From Nymphaea colorata (taxonomy: Eukaryota > Streptophyta > Magnoliopsida > Nymphaeales > Nymphaeaceae): DNA of 64,000 nt. A model generated the notes under the pieces. The model was not told where the DNA came from, did not search any database, and saw only the letters and a list, made by a program, of their open reading frames with translations. This document shows, piece by piece, positions 35,249-46,849 of the stretch; within the stretch, counting starts at the first letter, position 1, and each line of letters starts with the position of its first letter. Position numbers and translations under genes: made by a program. Location of the stretch: assembly GCF_008831285.2 (NCBI RefSeq), contig NW_022204508.1, forward strand, positions 1 to 64,000. Direction: 5' to 3'.

Positions 35249-37748
35249 TCAAAACAGAGACTTGAGGGAGGGTAGAAATGTTGATACCTCTGATGGCAAT
35301 GGCGATGGCTGTAGTACTGCTGAGTCTGGATCCAACCTTAACTCAATGGGGTTAGGCAGTTGCTCAAGGAATTTCAATCCCAATCTTGCACTTAGGCAAC
35401 AACACACTGACAGACTTTGGAGCTGAGTCACCTGACCGTCATGCCCGGCCAGCTCCAATAGAGCATCAAGCAAGCCTTCTGTCTGCATCTTTGGACAATT
35501 CAAAAAATTTGCCTCTCTTAACCTTGGCATAGAAGTCAATGTTGTTTCCCCTAATCCATCTGCTGACCACCCTTCCCAGTTGAGCAAACCATCCACCATC
35601 AACTCCTCAAGTAAAGGAAAGTTAACAAGAGCCTTCAAGCTATTAGGTCCGTACACCTTCAACGACTTGAGAGCAGGCATGTGATGAGGTAATTGCTCTA
35701 GGATGCAACATTCCTCCATCTTCAACGACTCCAAGGCAGGCATGCTAGCTATTTCACATAGTGCTGGGCAATTGATGACATTTAGTACTTTCAACGGGGT
35801 AATGCTTATTAGTTTTTCTCAAAAATGGCATCTTTCTGGCTTTAGTGAATGTAGCTTGGTATACTCAGTATTCAAATGCCAAGCTGGCATCTTTCCCTTA
35901 TTGGAGGTTCCAATGCCTCCACCGCACCACTCTGTTCAGAAGCCCCACCCTGTTCATCATTACTCTGTTCAGAAGTACCACTCTGTTCAGAAACACCTCC
36001 ACTAGAATTCCAAACTAATTATGCCATGCTTCTCCTTAAGCAATTGTGCATTTCTTGCACAATCAATTGCTTTTCTTGTCCCCTCCAACCCTTGAGTCCC
36101 CTTTGTCATCCGTAAATTGGTAAGCTTCCCCAAGCCTTCCACTATAAATTTCAATTCTGATGTCCATTTCAGCCCAAGATATTTTACAAGTGAAAGATAT
36201 TCAATGGCCTTTGGCAGCTCATCCATTTCGCATCCCCTCAATGACAACACCCTCAACCACTTGAAATTGGTCAAGTGTTCAATATAAACCTGCAAGTAAG
36301 AATTGGAAACAGCCAACAATGTGCACACCTTATTTGCTGTTTCCAAGGTATTATGCTTGTGTGCCTCTGCATCATGTACAGCAAGTAGAGGCATTGCCAT
36401 ATTCCCTTCCACCTATATATAAGGCAAGGTCATGCAAAATGTGACGCAATTTGAAGTTCTTCAAATCAATTTCTTCAATCAAACACTGCCTTGTCAAATC
36501 GTCATTTTATTGGGTTGCTGTCGCTTCAACATCTATGCCTTCCTCAATCAATTCGTGTGCCACCCATTGCATGGCCAATGTCTCCCTTTCAATCTCATAA
36601 TCCTTTGGATAAATGCAGCAATACACAAAACAACTCTTCAAATAATATGGCAAGTCATCGTAGCTCAGCATGAGACTAGAAGAATACCGCCACCCATTTC
36701 AGTGGACGATGATGAGGCTTCAGGAGTCTTCCAGTCCTCTCTACTCATTTTCTTGGTGCGCATCATGGACCCCACCATCTTAATCACAAGTGGCAACCCA
36801 CCACACTTCTTTACTATTCCCTCTCCAACAAATCTGATCTTATGCATCACCGAATCTTCTTCTGTTTGGCCTTCTCTTAAAACCTCCTTCACAAACGAGT
36901 ACCAACTTTGGTGGAAACTAAATTCTTGAAATTCATGCATATAAAAAGCACCCATCCCCTCCGACACATATTTCTTTCTACTGGTAATCAAAATTTTTCT
37001 CCAGATTGCACCCGCCATCAATGTTCCCCCTATCTCTTTGTCCCACCATTTTACTTGCCATACATCACCTAGGACCAACAAATTTTTTTCCTTTGAGAGC
37101 TCGTTTAGTAATTGTGTGCATAAGTCAGTCAAGGAACAATTACTGTTTTCTGCAAAACTCTTGCACACTTCCCTTAGCATCTGCCGCACCAAATCCTTAT
37201 GGTTTGGCCTTTCCGAAACATAAACCCACCACCTGCGTTCCATGAACTATTGTTCAACTTCATCAAATACCATGTTTGCAAGAGTCATCATTTTACCGAT
37301 CACTCCCTTTCCAACAATGGAGATAACAGAAGCACCACCCTTCTCAGTCTTACTACAAAAGTCATTCGAGGAGAGCATTTCTACTAACACCTTTTTATCA
37401 TTCTCCCTGCCTATGGGCAGTTGTATACCTATGTGATCAGTTGCCTCTTTGGGGTTGACATGTTCACATTGAACAGGGTCCTTACCACACCCTTTTGGTG
37501 TTGTTTTGAGCCTATCCACCATGTCCCAAACTTTCTTTATTATATCAAGCCTTTCATTGATTTTCTTCATTTTGTTACCAAGTTGGTAACGAAAAGAAAC
37601 ATCTTTGTAATAGGAAGAGAGCGCTGTAAAGACCATCTCCGTACCTGATCCCTCTTGCTGGCCTCAATTTTGCTTCAATATCCTTCGATGATGTCCTCGG
37701 CATCATAAACAACATCCTTGAGCTCAAACTCTAGTTCAATGACTCCTC
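35249..37748 (-). pseudogene. NLR B: 5-prime-truncated NB-ARC-LRR pseudogene
   Basis: Homology starts at about 37740 within the CC domain (ELEFELKDVVYDAEDIIEGY), so roughly the first 70 codons are lost. In-frame lesions: TGA after EGY (about 37687), TAG at 37244-37246 (Q in the relatives), a 1-bp deletion near 36685, and TAA after ATATQ. P-loop is GKGVIGKMMT (Gly to Val, Met after Lys, an extra Met); kinase-2 LVLGDVW; ILITSRKK; CGGLPLVI; YYLKSCFVYCCIYPKDY; ILHDLALYI replaces MHD. LRRs span 36002-36300 and 35249-35794. Between them a SEQSG-rich stretch (about 35925-36000) replaces the VGSASEERG linker of NLR E. It is related to C and D more closely than to E. Confidence 0.93.
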
Positions 37749-37794
37749 ATCCTCCTCTCCCCAACCCAACTTTCTCTTTTTGCTTCTTTTTTTC

Positions 37795-37935
37795 TTTTTT
37801 TTTGAGGTAGGGGAGGTGATTGCCCAATGCACTGCATGTGTCAGAAGCTGGAGCATTCGGAAACTTGTCAACAAATATTTTTGTTTCTTTACCATTGCCA
37901 AGTTCAGCCACTTCATTTTTGATCTTTTGCATTCA
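37795..37935 (-). pseudogene. Unrecognised coding-like fragment
   Basis: A minus-strand frame reads EVAELGNGKETKIFV, then DKFPNAPASDTC and SALGNHLPYL before a lysine-rich low-complexity run. The amino-acid composition is protein-like and unlike the surrounding intergenic frames. I do not recognise the family. It lies just upstream of truncated NLR B, where the missing CC region should be, and so may be an exon brought in by rearrangement. It could also be a chance frame. Confidence 0.3.
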
Positions 37936-38975
37936 TTTTTTCATTATGAAATGTCAAAGGTGGTGGTTGGATGCTTCAGTTATTTGGAGGTTGGCCTGAT
38001 CATTCTCCACTATATATTTCTGCTTAGCTTCGTGTTAATGGGTGCAGTATTTGTTCAGAAGAATTCATCTATCTGGATTGGTGCAACATCTCATATCAGT
38101 TTATTTGTTTCTCTTCAAATCATAACATAATCATTCATATGACAATTTGTTAAAACTGTAATAACTAATTATTGATTTTTTGTATTTTTGTTGTAGTAAG
38201 AATTCTCTAGAAGCAACCACATGTATGTATTCACATCTATTTTGAAGTAATGAATTTGAACGCATAATCACTACTCTGAAAAAGTTAGTTGATATGAAAA
38301 AGGAAAAAAGTGACACTTTAATTAAAAAAATTGAATGGGCTTTATATTTAAGAAATGACTTTTGATTGGATTCGAATTCGGCTTCAGTTTTAACTAAATA
38401 TCCCATCATATTCCGATTCAGGTTTCCTTTCGAATTCAATTTCAAATGAATTATCATATACCCAATTTATACGTTTTGAATATCTGTACATTCTTAACAT
38501 ATCGTAATGTGGTTTTGGCTCTTGTATTTTAAAGTTGGATTCAGGTGTGGATGTAAATCTAAAATCAAGTTTGAATTGTGAATTTAAATCAAATTTGAAT
38601 GTGGATACGGCAAGGATTTTTCTTCCTTCATATTTAAATCCAAATTCGAATTGGAATTATGAATATCTGATAAATTTGAGATGGTAACATGTGATTTTAT
38701 TTGAATCTAATCCTTTAACAATCATGTGTTACTGCAATTTTTTTTTTCTTTTTCTCATTAACAAATTGTTTTGTCTTTGGTACTAAACCACATCAAGAAA
38801 GCTGCGCCAAAAATCCTATTGAAGCTATCACATAGCTTTTTCATTCATCAAAAATCCATAAAGTTTCTTTTTTATTGTAAGACTTTTATTGAAGTGTGGC
38901 CAACAAAAGCTTATAAGCTCATTCATTATCAAGGGAGGAGTCATATTCAAGATCGATACCTTTTATCTGGTCAGA

Positions 38976-40669
38976 TTCAATACTCAAGTGCACCGGGAAC
39001 ATGAGAAGATGAGGTGACATATCATTTCATAGTTACATCATGTCCTCCCTCCTAATTGAACATTGCACTTTCCGTCATCCTTTTCTCTTTTTCCTTCCTT
39101 GAATGTTGTCTATATATTTTCCATGCATAGTTGCTTGGTTTTCTAATTATGTGAATGTATGGTGGGAATGAGAGTGTGGTTTGGGGACTCTTTATTTTCA
39201 TATTAATTTTTGAGGTTGAGACTTGTCCAACCCGGGATAAATTCTCACGAAAATGTACATGTTAATATGCATTTGCATGTCATTTTGCACTAGTTTCCTT
39301 CTTAATCATCCCATTAGGAACCCTAACGAGTGTCTCGTTATGTTGCTTGTTTTCTTCCATACCCAACGGTGGAAGAAATATATCCCTTACAACAAACTAA
39401 ATAATAACATTTTATGCTTATTTTCAAAAATATTTTCAAAAGGAACCTTCTAACATGGCCTTAGGGACTTAGCTTAGACTCTTACATGAGTCCAAGCTCC
39501 CCTCCGGCCACATAAAACTTGAAGTTGGTAATTTTAAGTTGTTCCTTGATTTCTAATCTTGTGAAGGTATGGATGTATACACATGTTATATACATCTATG
39601 CCAACATGATGACCCCCCATCTTTCTCTCTCTATGCTTTCACTTTCCATTTTATAAATTTTCATATGTACATGAATACGTATGTACTTGTGCTCAATTTC
39701 CTCTCTTTCAAATATTTATTCCTCTTTTCAAGACAAATATCTTGTCTTATAAACTTTCTCATACCCATATATACGTATGATATTTTTATTTTCCTCTAAA
39801 ATCTCTCTTTTCTTCAAATCAATATATCTTTTCTCTTACTTTCATATATGTGTATATGTGATGGTATGTACACATATATGCATGTCTTTCTCTATCTCTC
39901 TCTCTTTCTTTTCATAAGAGTGTTTTATCTCTTGTATTCTTTTTAACATTCTTCTCTCACGAACTTTCTATTTACCAACTTCATTAAGACCACAAACCAA
40001 GTAATGACCCAATATTGGAATCATGCTTGATGGTCTACAATCCCTATCCCTTTTCAAAAACTTTTCCTTCTTATATACAATAATTATAACAACGAAATCT
40101 TAGATGTATGTTGTGGTAAGAATGACTTTAGATGAATGTTGTGGTAGGAATGTTTTACATTCTTTCAATCATATAGGATAAATGCATCCATGCATTCTCA
40201 CCCACTTTATTTCACTTATGATCACAAGCATCTCTCCAAAAGAACTTAAGCAAGAAGGATGAAGTTATAGCTAGGTGGTAACCAAATTAGAGCAAAATCT
40301 CAAACCTACTTAAAGTCCTAAGAGAACACTAAAGTGATTTCAAAAAGCTTTTCAAATGATATTTACTAGTTCCACTTTTTCCTCAAAACATTTTACATTT
40401 TCAAGCAACTCTTTAAGAACCTTTTCAAAAGTTTGAAACTTCAAACTTTCAATATTTTCTACACCGCATATAGAATCAAAAAGATGTTTAAGTTAAAACG
40501 AAATGCATCAATGATAAACATAGCCTTGGGTTTATTAGCCCCGGTAAAGGCACCGGAACGGTTGATCCTCGTACCGACGGGCGAGTCCCTTTCTTTCCTC
40601 TTTCAAAACAAAAACCTCATTTTTCTGGAGCACTCCAAAACCAATGAAAATTTTGGGATGCAAACACCT
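38976..40669. repeat. Dispersed repeat, copy 2 (see 5068-6803)
   Basis: This is collinear with 5068-6803 from the 'ctcaagtg.acc.gg' block to ttttgggatgcaaacacc, with many SNPs and indels, so it is an older copy. It has no coding domain. The left flank (38130-38975) is AT-rich with degenerate 'ggattcgaattcgg' words. Confidence 0.7.
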
Positions 40670-42030
40670 CATTATCTAGGCTTCATCTTATACCTAATGA
40701 TGGGAGGGGCTTCTCGTAATTGCCAAGATTACATCGGATGTCTTCCTTACTATTTACACTTGAATACAAAGATTTTTTTGATAGTTTCAAAAGCATCTCA
40801 AACTCTTGAAATTAAAGGCTTTGGAGACTTTGCTTAGACTCTTTCTTTATGAGCTTAAGTTTCTCTCTGAACTACAACGAATGTAATGAAGTCGTTATAA
40901 TATTTAAATTATTTTCCAAACTAGCTAATCCTTGTTTCCATCCAGGAAAGAGAATTTAAAAACACAAAATCTCTCTTTTAAGCTTTTTATTTCTCTCTCC
41001 TATTTTTTCTCTCTCTCTGATTTCTCTCTCTTTAGATGTCGCTCTCTAAAATTTCTCTTTTCTCTCTCTCCCCTCTCTCTTCAGTTCTCTCTCTCTCCAC
41101 CCCTTTTAAACAAATGATGGGTAGGACAATGGTTGGGTTAGGTAGAATGTTACAGCCATGTCTTCAGTTTGATTCTTAGAGGGTGCTATCCTAATGGAAT
41201 TGAGGAACAATGTTGATTTTGAGATTAGGGGTTCCATTATGAGGTCAACTGGACTGGTTCTTGTCTCCTCCCCCACCCACCTTTTCTTCCCTCCTTTTAG
41301 ACTTCTCTCCCTTTTACTCTCTCTTCTAATCTCTCTCTCTCTCTATTTATATATTAAACAAAAAAAGCACACATTTTGCTTGGCCCAAAATCATTCGACT
41401 TACCAAGGCCAATATTAAGGTGCAATACATGATCCTTATCATCCGGAGTACACTAGGATGGCATACAACTCATTTTTGAAAACTTTTTTTTTAATATGCA
41501 TGTTATGGTATGAATGACTTTTCTAATTTTCTTTCAAGCATAGAGAATTTTTCTCTTTTCATTTAACTTTCATAATCACCATGCATTCATAAGATTCACG
41601 GATACCCACAACCACTTCTTTAGGAAACCAAAGCAAAACATGATCGATCCTCAATAATATGATAATAGAGTTAGGCTAAAACCTGAGATTAACTTGTGTT
41701 TCAAAAGATATCTATTAACTTTCTTTACTTTACAAATGATCATTTCATTAAAGCATTTTTATAAAATTTTATCAAAACTCTTCTTTCAAAATTGACATAA
41801 TTTTTTTTACTTTAAATGATTATTACAAATCAAATGACTCATTAATTAAGATTGTTTCTTCTAAAACATATCTCTTACTATTTTATCAAACAAAAATTAT
41901 CGAACTTTCTTTTCCAATGGCTGGTGGACCCCTTTTCTAGTTTGCAAAACAAATTCTCACGGGTGAACCAAAAGAAATTTTCGGATGCAAACAATATGGC
42001 TCTGGTGGTGAGAAATTTCTTCACACAAAC
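40670..42030. other. Intergenic, CT-rich microsatellites
   Basis: CT-rich tracts lie at about 40965-41110 and 41270-41345. Positions 41450-42010 weakly echo the dispersed repeat (atgttatggtatgaatga; ggatgcaaaca). No gene is seen. Confidence 0.5.
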
Positions 42031-42790
42031 GTAAATGGAACACATATGATATTGATTCTTAATTCTGTATCATTATTGATATAAAAGTCTTGACTTATAT
42101 CATTATGCAATGTGATCTATAAACTAGTTGTACTTCTGATCTCCCTATTAGATTTATTCACCATCCATGTGTCTTGCTCTTGAAGTGGTCAACAGCTTGG
42201 AAAAGGGCATATAGAACAAATTTTTCTTCTCAAATTAGATGTTTCAAAAGCTCTTGACAAAGTGAGATTGTCTTTCTGCACTTTGGGCTTTCTTATTTGG
42301 GATTTTGTGAGGATTGGGTGAGGAAAAATATGACTCGTGTTTCTACTGCTTTCTTTGTTGTTGCCTTTAAGAAGGGAGGAAACCACTTTTTGTAGCCATA
42401 GAGGTCGATGACAAGGGGACCATCTCTCTCCTGTTCTCAGTTTAGATGTTCCAAAAGCTCATTTCTCATTAATATGGAAAATCTAGCGGTGTTTGGGTAA
42501 CAGTAAGAAGGTGAAAATTTGGTGTGAGTATTGGGGATAGGGGATTCTAGAACAACTACTCAAGCAAGATGATCTTATGAAATTACATAGTCACATGCAA
42601 CCTACAGTGGAGGCAATTCTTACCCACAAGCAAGAATTTCTTCCTAGAGATATATTTTCTATGTCAGTCTAGTTTCTTATTAGTTCTTCTTCTCTTATTG
42701 ATTGTGATGTTGTTCTGACATGAGGTACTCATAATTTCATTAACTTGAGATGAAATGGATATGAAATAAAAAACAGTAGACCCCGAGATC
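42031..42790 (+). mobile_element. L1-like LINE reverse-transcriptase fragment, copy 1
   Basis: About 42215-42300 encodes LLKLDVSKALDKV, then a GFCEDWVRK-like stretch after a frameshift. LxxDVxKAYDxVxW is the hallmark RT motif of plant L1-type non-LTR elements. The block starts with aaatggaacacatatgatat, the same start as copy 2 (51782). Compared with copy 2 it lacks about 500 bp and has about 200 bp of its own near 42540-42730. It is heavily broken. Confidence 0.7.
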
Positions 42791-42988
42791 CAGGGGTGAA
42801 GCCAGCAATTTTTTTAGGAAGGGCAGAACAGTATTTGCAAAAATTATAAAAGGGACAAACAATATTTTTCAAAATTTTACATAGGCCAATTTAAAAACTT
42901 TTTTAAAATGTAAGTACCAACTTTTTTTTCGAAAACATGAGGGGGGAGGGGCCATGGCTCCTGCCAGCTCCCCCTCCTTCTGCCGCAG
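42791..42988. mobile_element. hAT-like MITE
   Basis: This 198-bp element starts caggggtgaagcc and ends cttctgccgcag, flanked by ccgagatc (42783-42790) and cctagatc (42989-42996), an 8-bp duplication with one mismatch. The left half and the left flank are shared with the LINE-like block copy at about 53090, so the MITE was carried in that repeat family. Confidence 0.75.
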
Positions 42989-42996
42989 CCTAGATC

Positions 42997-43774
42997 CTTA
43001 CAATAAGATTATTTGGCAAATGATAGTTACTATCATGGGTGTCGCTGATACATTGATGTATCACCAGGATTGGCTTCCAAGTAATGCGCCATACTTGTGT
43101 TCATACATCCAGGATTTGGAATTTAAGGCGACAGCACAAATATTCACTAATCTTGATAAAATTGTGATCAACAGTAAATAATTCAATAGAAAAAAGCCTA
43201 GTTATAAAAACTCTCTGCTGTCTAGGTATCAATCAATAATTTTCGCATGGGCTATGCTCACCTATTTTTATAATTGAAGAGAAAGAAGTGGGTCAATGGC
43301 AAAAACATTCGAAAATTTTGACTTGCCATATTTATTCTTCACCATGAAAGGCTTCAAAACCACTTGTCCAGTCGCTTTAGTGTTACGTGTAGAAAAGAAA
43401 GAAAGTCGCTTATAATTAGTAAATTAATTAGGCTTTTTTAGTGGTACTTAAACAAATTTTAATAGATTTAATTTTAGGCCATTGACATTTCCACGATTGC
43501 AAAATCCCAACCATGAAAATCAAATCTACATTAGTAAATTTTTCAAACAAACAAAGCCGCTTATCATGCATATCTAACTTTAGTTTTCTTTTGATTTGGA
43601 AACATGGTGCCTACAAAGATAATATTTTCCACATTCACTTCCTTTTTCATTCAAATAATGTGGGGAAAATGGATAAGTGAGTTGCGAACATGGTTGGCAT
43701 CGAGAAAAAAAAAAGAAGTGAGAGAAATGTTTAAAAATGGAAATAAATCGGCTTGTTGTTCACTCTACGAAAAT
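42997..43774. other. Intergenic, no gene recognised
   Basis: The sequence is AT-rich and unique-looking. The 78-codon frame at 43604-43840 runs into the inverted NLR upstream module and has no recognisable domain. Confidence 0.5.
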
Positions 43775-45190
43775 GGAAAGAGAAGGAAGAGGAAGGTAGT
43801 GCCCTACAGGCTGCCAAGGTCCATGATTGGTGTTAAATAAATCTGGAAAAATTCCCAATCCACAAACTTCTACATCACCTACACTTCCTCTTTCTCACAT
43901 TTGTCGGATTTATCATTGTATTATGTAAAAGTTTGGATGCATGATTTTTTTTGTCCAAATCCAAAAGTTTATTGATCCAATCCAAGTTGCGTGATCTGAC
44001 CATTGACTAGAAGTACAACTTGTTCGTGCCGCGAGGCAATGCCATCGACCTTGCCAAACCTAAGGCTGGCCATCCCTATTATGAAGAGAGAAAGATGATG
44101 ATGTCCAGGACTCATACTAATCCAGTTGAGCTGTTTTATTCCAACATACTCTGTTTGACAGAACTATGAGCTCAGAATGGGATGTGAAAGGTCTCTCTAA
44201 CAATAGCAACAGGGCATGATCAAGTGGCACTAGCCACGCAAAGTAGGCTCAGACCAATTATGTACTCAGGGTTAGGTTTTGTTACTAGTCTTTTGACCTA
44301 TTTCCTTTCAAGTGGGCTTTTTTTTTTTAATTTCATTTTGTAGAAGTTAGAGCAAAAGAAGAGAGAAAAACTTCACTTTGGATACTTTCTTGATAAGTGT
44401 GTAAACTTTTTGATTTTGACTCCCAAAGTCTATCGATAGTGGCCCCTTTTTTTTTTAAGACAGTAATTCATTTTTTAAGAAATTATTTGTTTTAAATTTT
44501 TAATCGTGTCTCAGCATTAATCATTTTTCTTGCTTTAAAACATTAAAACAATCAAATACCAATAATTTAACAAATATGTCATGGTGTTATAAGAGAAATT
44601 ATCGCTATAGTGAGAATATAATATACATGATGGGTATTATTGAATGCCTCAGAATGAGAACATAAAGCAAATTGTTGAGAGATCAGTGAGTCCTATGGTC
44701 TCTTATTTGTCTAATATGTGGCCTATAGCTAGAGTATTTCTTCTTTTTCAACAAAACCTGATTAACTAAATTTAAATTTGATTTCACAAGGTAGAGTAGC
44801 TAAACTGCATTTGATGTCCATTTGTAGAAACCTATACAAAATTGACAATTTGCATTTCAATCTGTCCCCACATATCAAGAAAGCCCCAAGCGGTGTAGCG
44901 TAGTTGTTCAGGCTGATGGGCCAACAAACGTTTACTGTTAGTTCATTCATTATGGCTGCAATTATTGGAGACTGCAAAAGATAGATGCGTGATGCTTTAG
45001 TTCACATGTGTACTGCTCTCCACCGGAAACTGAGTAAGAGGAAAAAGGGAAGGAGTTTCAACCTCTTCAGGGTATTCATATAAACTCAAGCAAAAAACCG
45101 AATATTGTGAAATGAATTTAATCCAAACCATCAATCAGTAAAGAAAGCACAGTGACAAGAGCATCATTTTATTACAATAGAGCAACGGTA
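43775..45190 (-). repeat. NLR upstream module, orphan inverted copy
   Basis: This is the reverse complement of about 22080-23575 with moderate divergence: the 'ggcacgaacaagttgtactt' block is inverted at about 44009-44030, 'gctagtgccacttgatca' at about 44218-44236, and 'gttcattcattat' at 44941. No NLR body is attached; homology stops before the NLR start. Satellite-like halves continue to about 45410. It pairs with the NLR E copy as a long-range inverted repeat about 20 kb apart. Confidence 0.8.
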
Positions 45191-45720
45191 TTCGTATAAA
45201 CTAAAGCAAGAAAAGGCAGTTGTGATATGAATTTAATCCATAATATCCACCAGTAGAAAAGAGAAAGTGACAAGAACATCACTTTCTTTATGATAGACAA
45301 AGGTATTCATAAAAACTAAAGCAAGAAAAAACAATTGTGAATGAATTTAATCCAAAGCATCCAGCAGTCACAAAGACAGTGATAAGAGAATAATTTTATT
45401 TACTATAGACCAAACATTATTGATTACATATTTACAGGTTCATCCCTTTTAATGATTATTCTCAATTTCTAGGGAAACTTTCCAAGATACATATAAATAT
45501 TTTACACGTCCAGTGACATATGGATATGCTCCAGTGCTGAAATCTATAAAATTTTAAAAGATTCTTGAAATCTGATTTGTGGATCAAATATTCTATAGTT
45601 ATATTTAAAAAGCAAGCTGCCAACTGGGAACCTTATAACACACCGCAAAGTATGCACACAAAGCAAACAAACACCGTCTTTTAGTGCATTTTATTTTCGC
45701 CCAAAGAAAGTGTGTCAAAT
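45191..45720. other. Inverted satellite relics, then unique intergenic DNA
   Basis: 45191-45410 contains two inverted units of the satellite-like repeat (taaactaaagcaag, gaatttaatccata). 45420-45720 is AT-rich with nothing recognised. Confidence 0.6.
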
Positions 45721-46769
45721 GACTATAGCTTATGTAAGCAACATAATGTAAGTTGTTACTCTTCATTGAAATTCTCTAACTGTTATAGACACGCAATGTG
45801 CACTCGATTGCAGCTCTCTATAAGCTAGCAAACGATGTTCATAATATTGTTGAAACGACAAGTTGCACCACTCAAAGGTGAAGGGGTGCAATTACTCAAA
45901 TACGTGTAAAAAATAAACATGGTCTTTGATAAAAATGGTTTTAAGTGGCGAACATCAGCTAATAAGTGTCGGATTATAATGCATATAAAAAACGTGAAGA
46001 AAGAATGCATTTGTTGAAACGGCAAGTTGCACCACTTAAAGGTGAAGGGGTGCAATTACTCAAATACGTGTAAAAAATAAACATGATCTTTGATAAAAAT
46101 GGTTTTAAGTGGTGAACATTAGCTAATAAGTGTCGGATTATAATGTATGTCAAAAACGTGAAGAAAGAATGCATTCTATCTATATGCAAATCAAATAAAA
46201 GTACCAAATAATTATGGGTTTGGCAAGTGTCATAGTTTAATGCATTCTATTTATATAGAAAGAAAAAAGCATCAAACATTATAGCTTACGCAAATACCAT
46301 ATTTTTAAGAGATTGAACTTCATTAAAATTCTTTAACCATTATAGACACACAATATGCACTTGGATGCAGCTATTTATAAGCTAGCAAACCATGTCCATA
46401 ATATTGTTGAAACGGCAAGTTGCACCACTTAAAGGTAAAGGGGGTGCAATTACTCAAATACTTGTAAAAAATAAACTTGGTCTTCAATAAAAATGGTTTT
46501 ATGAGGCAAACATTAGCTAATAAGTGTCAGATTATAATGCATATCAAGAACCTGAAGAAAGAATGCATTCTACCTATCAAATAAAAGTACCAAATAATTA
46601 TGGCTTGGGAAAGTGTCATAGTTTAATGCTTTCTATTTATATACAAAGAAAAAAGAATTAAACATTTATAGCTTATGCAAACACCATATTTTGATGGATT
46701 GAACCTAATTAAAATTCTCTAACCATTATAGACACGCAATGTACACTCGGATGCAGCTCTATATAAACT
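45721..46769 (+). promoter_or_regulatory. Tandem-triplicated promoter module of the terpene synthase
   Basis: Three collinear units begin near 45721, 46283 and 46666 with 'tatagctta.gcaa', continue 'atagacac.caat', then 'gcagct', and reach a TATA-like box: ctctctataagc at about 45814, ctatttataagc at about 46371, ctatataaac at about 46759. The third unit runs into the coding exon. Units 1 and 2 continue into a ~164-bp block (starts 45847, 46011, 46404; doubled in unit 1) containing an inverted pair tgcacc...ggtgca around about 15 bp (45864-45890 in the first copy). The upstream units are thus decapitated duplicates of the functional promoter region. Confidence 0.85.
46760..46767 (+). promoter_or_regulatory. 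TATA box of the terpene synthase
   Basis: TATATAAA lies 83 bp upstream of the ATG at 46850, a normal plant spacing for a short 5-prime leader. The equivalent boxes in the two upstream units differ (tataag). Confidence 0.75.
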
Positions 46770-46849
46770 ACCAATCCAATCCTGAGCTAAGTCATCCGAG
46801 AGGCAGTGAAAGAATTTAGCATTCAACAACAAATACACACACTGTTCTA

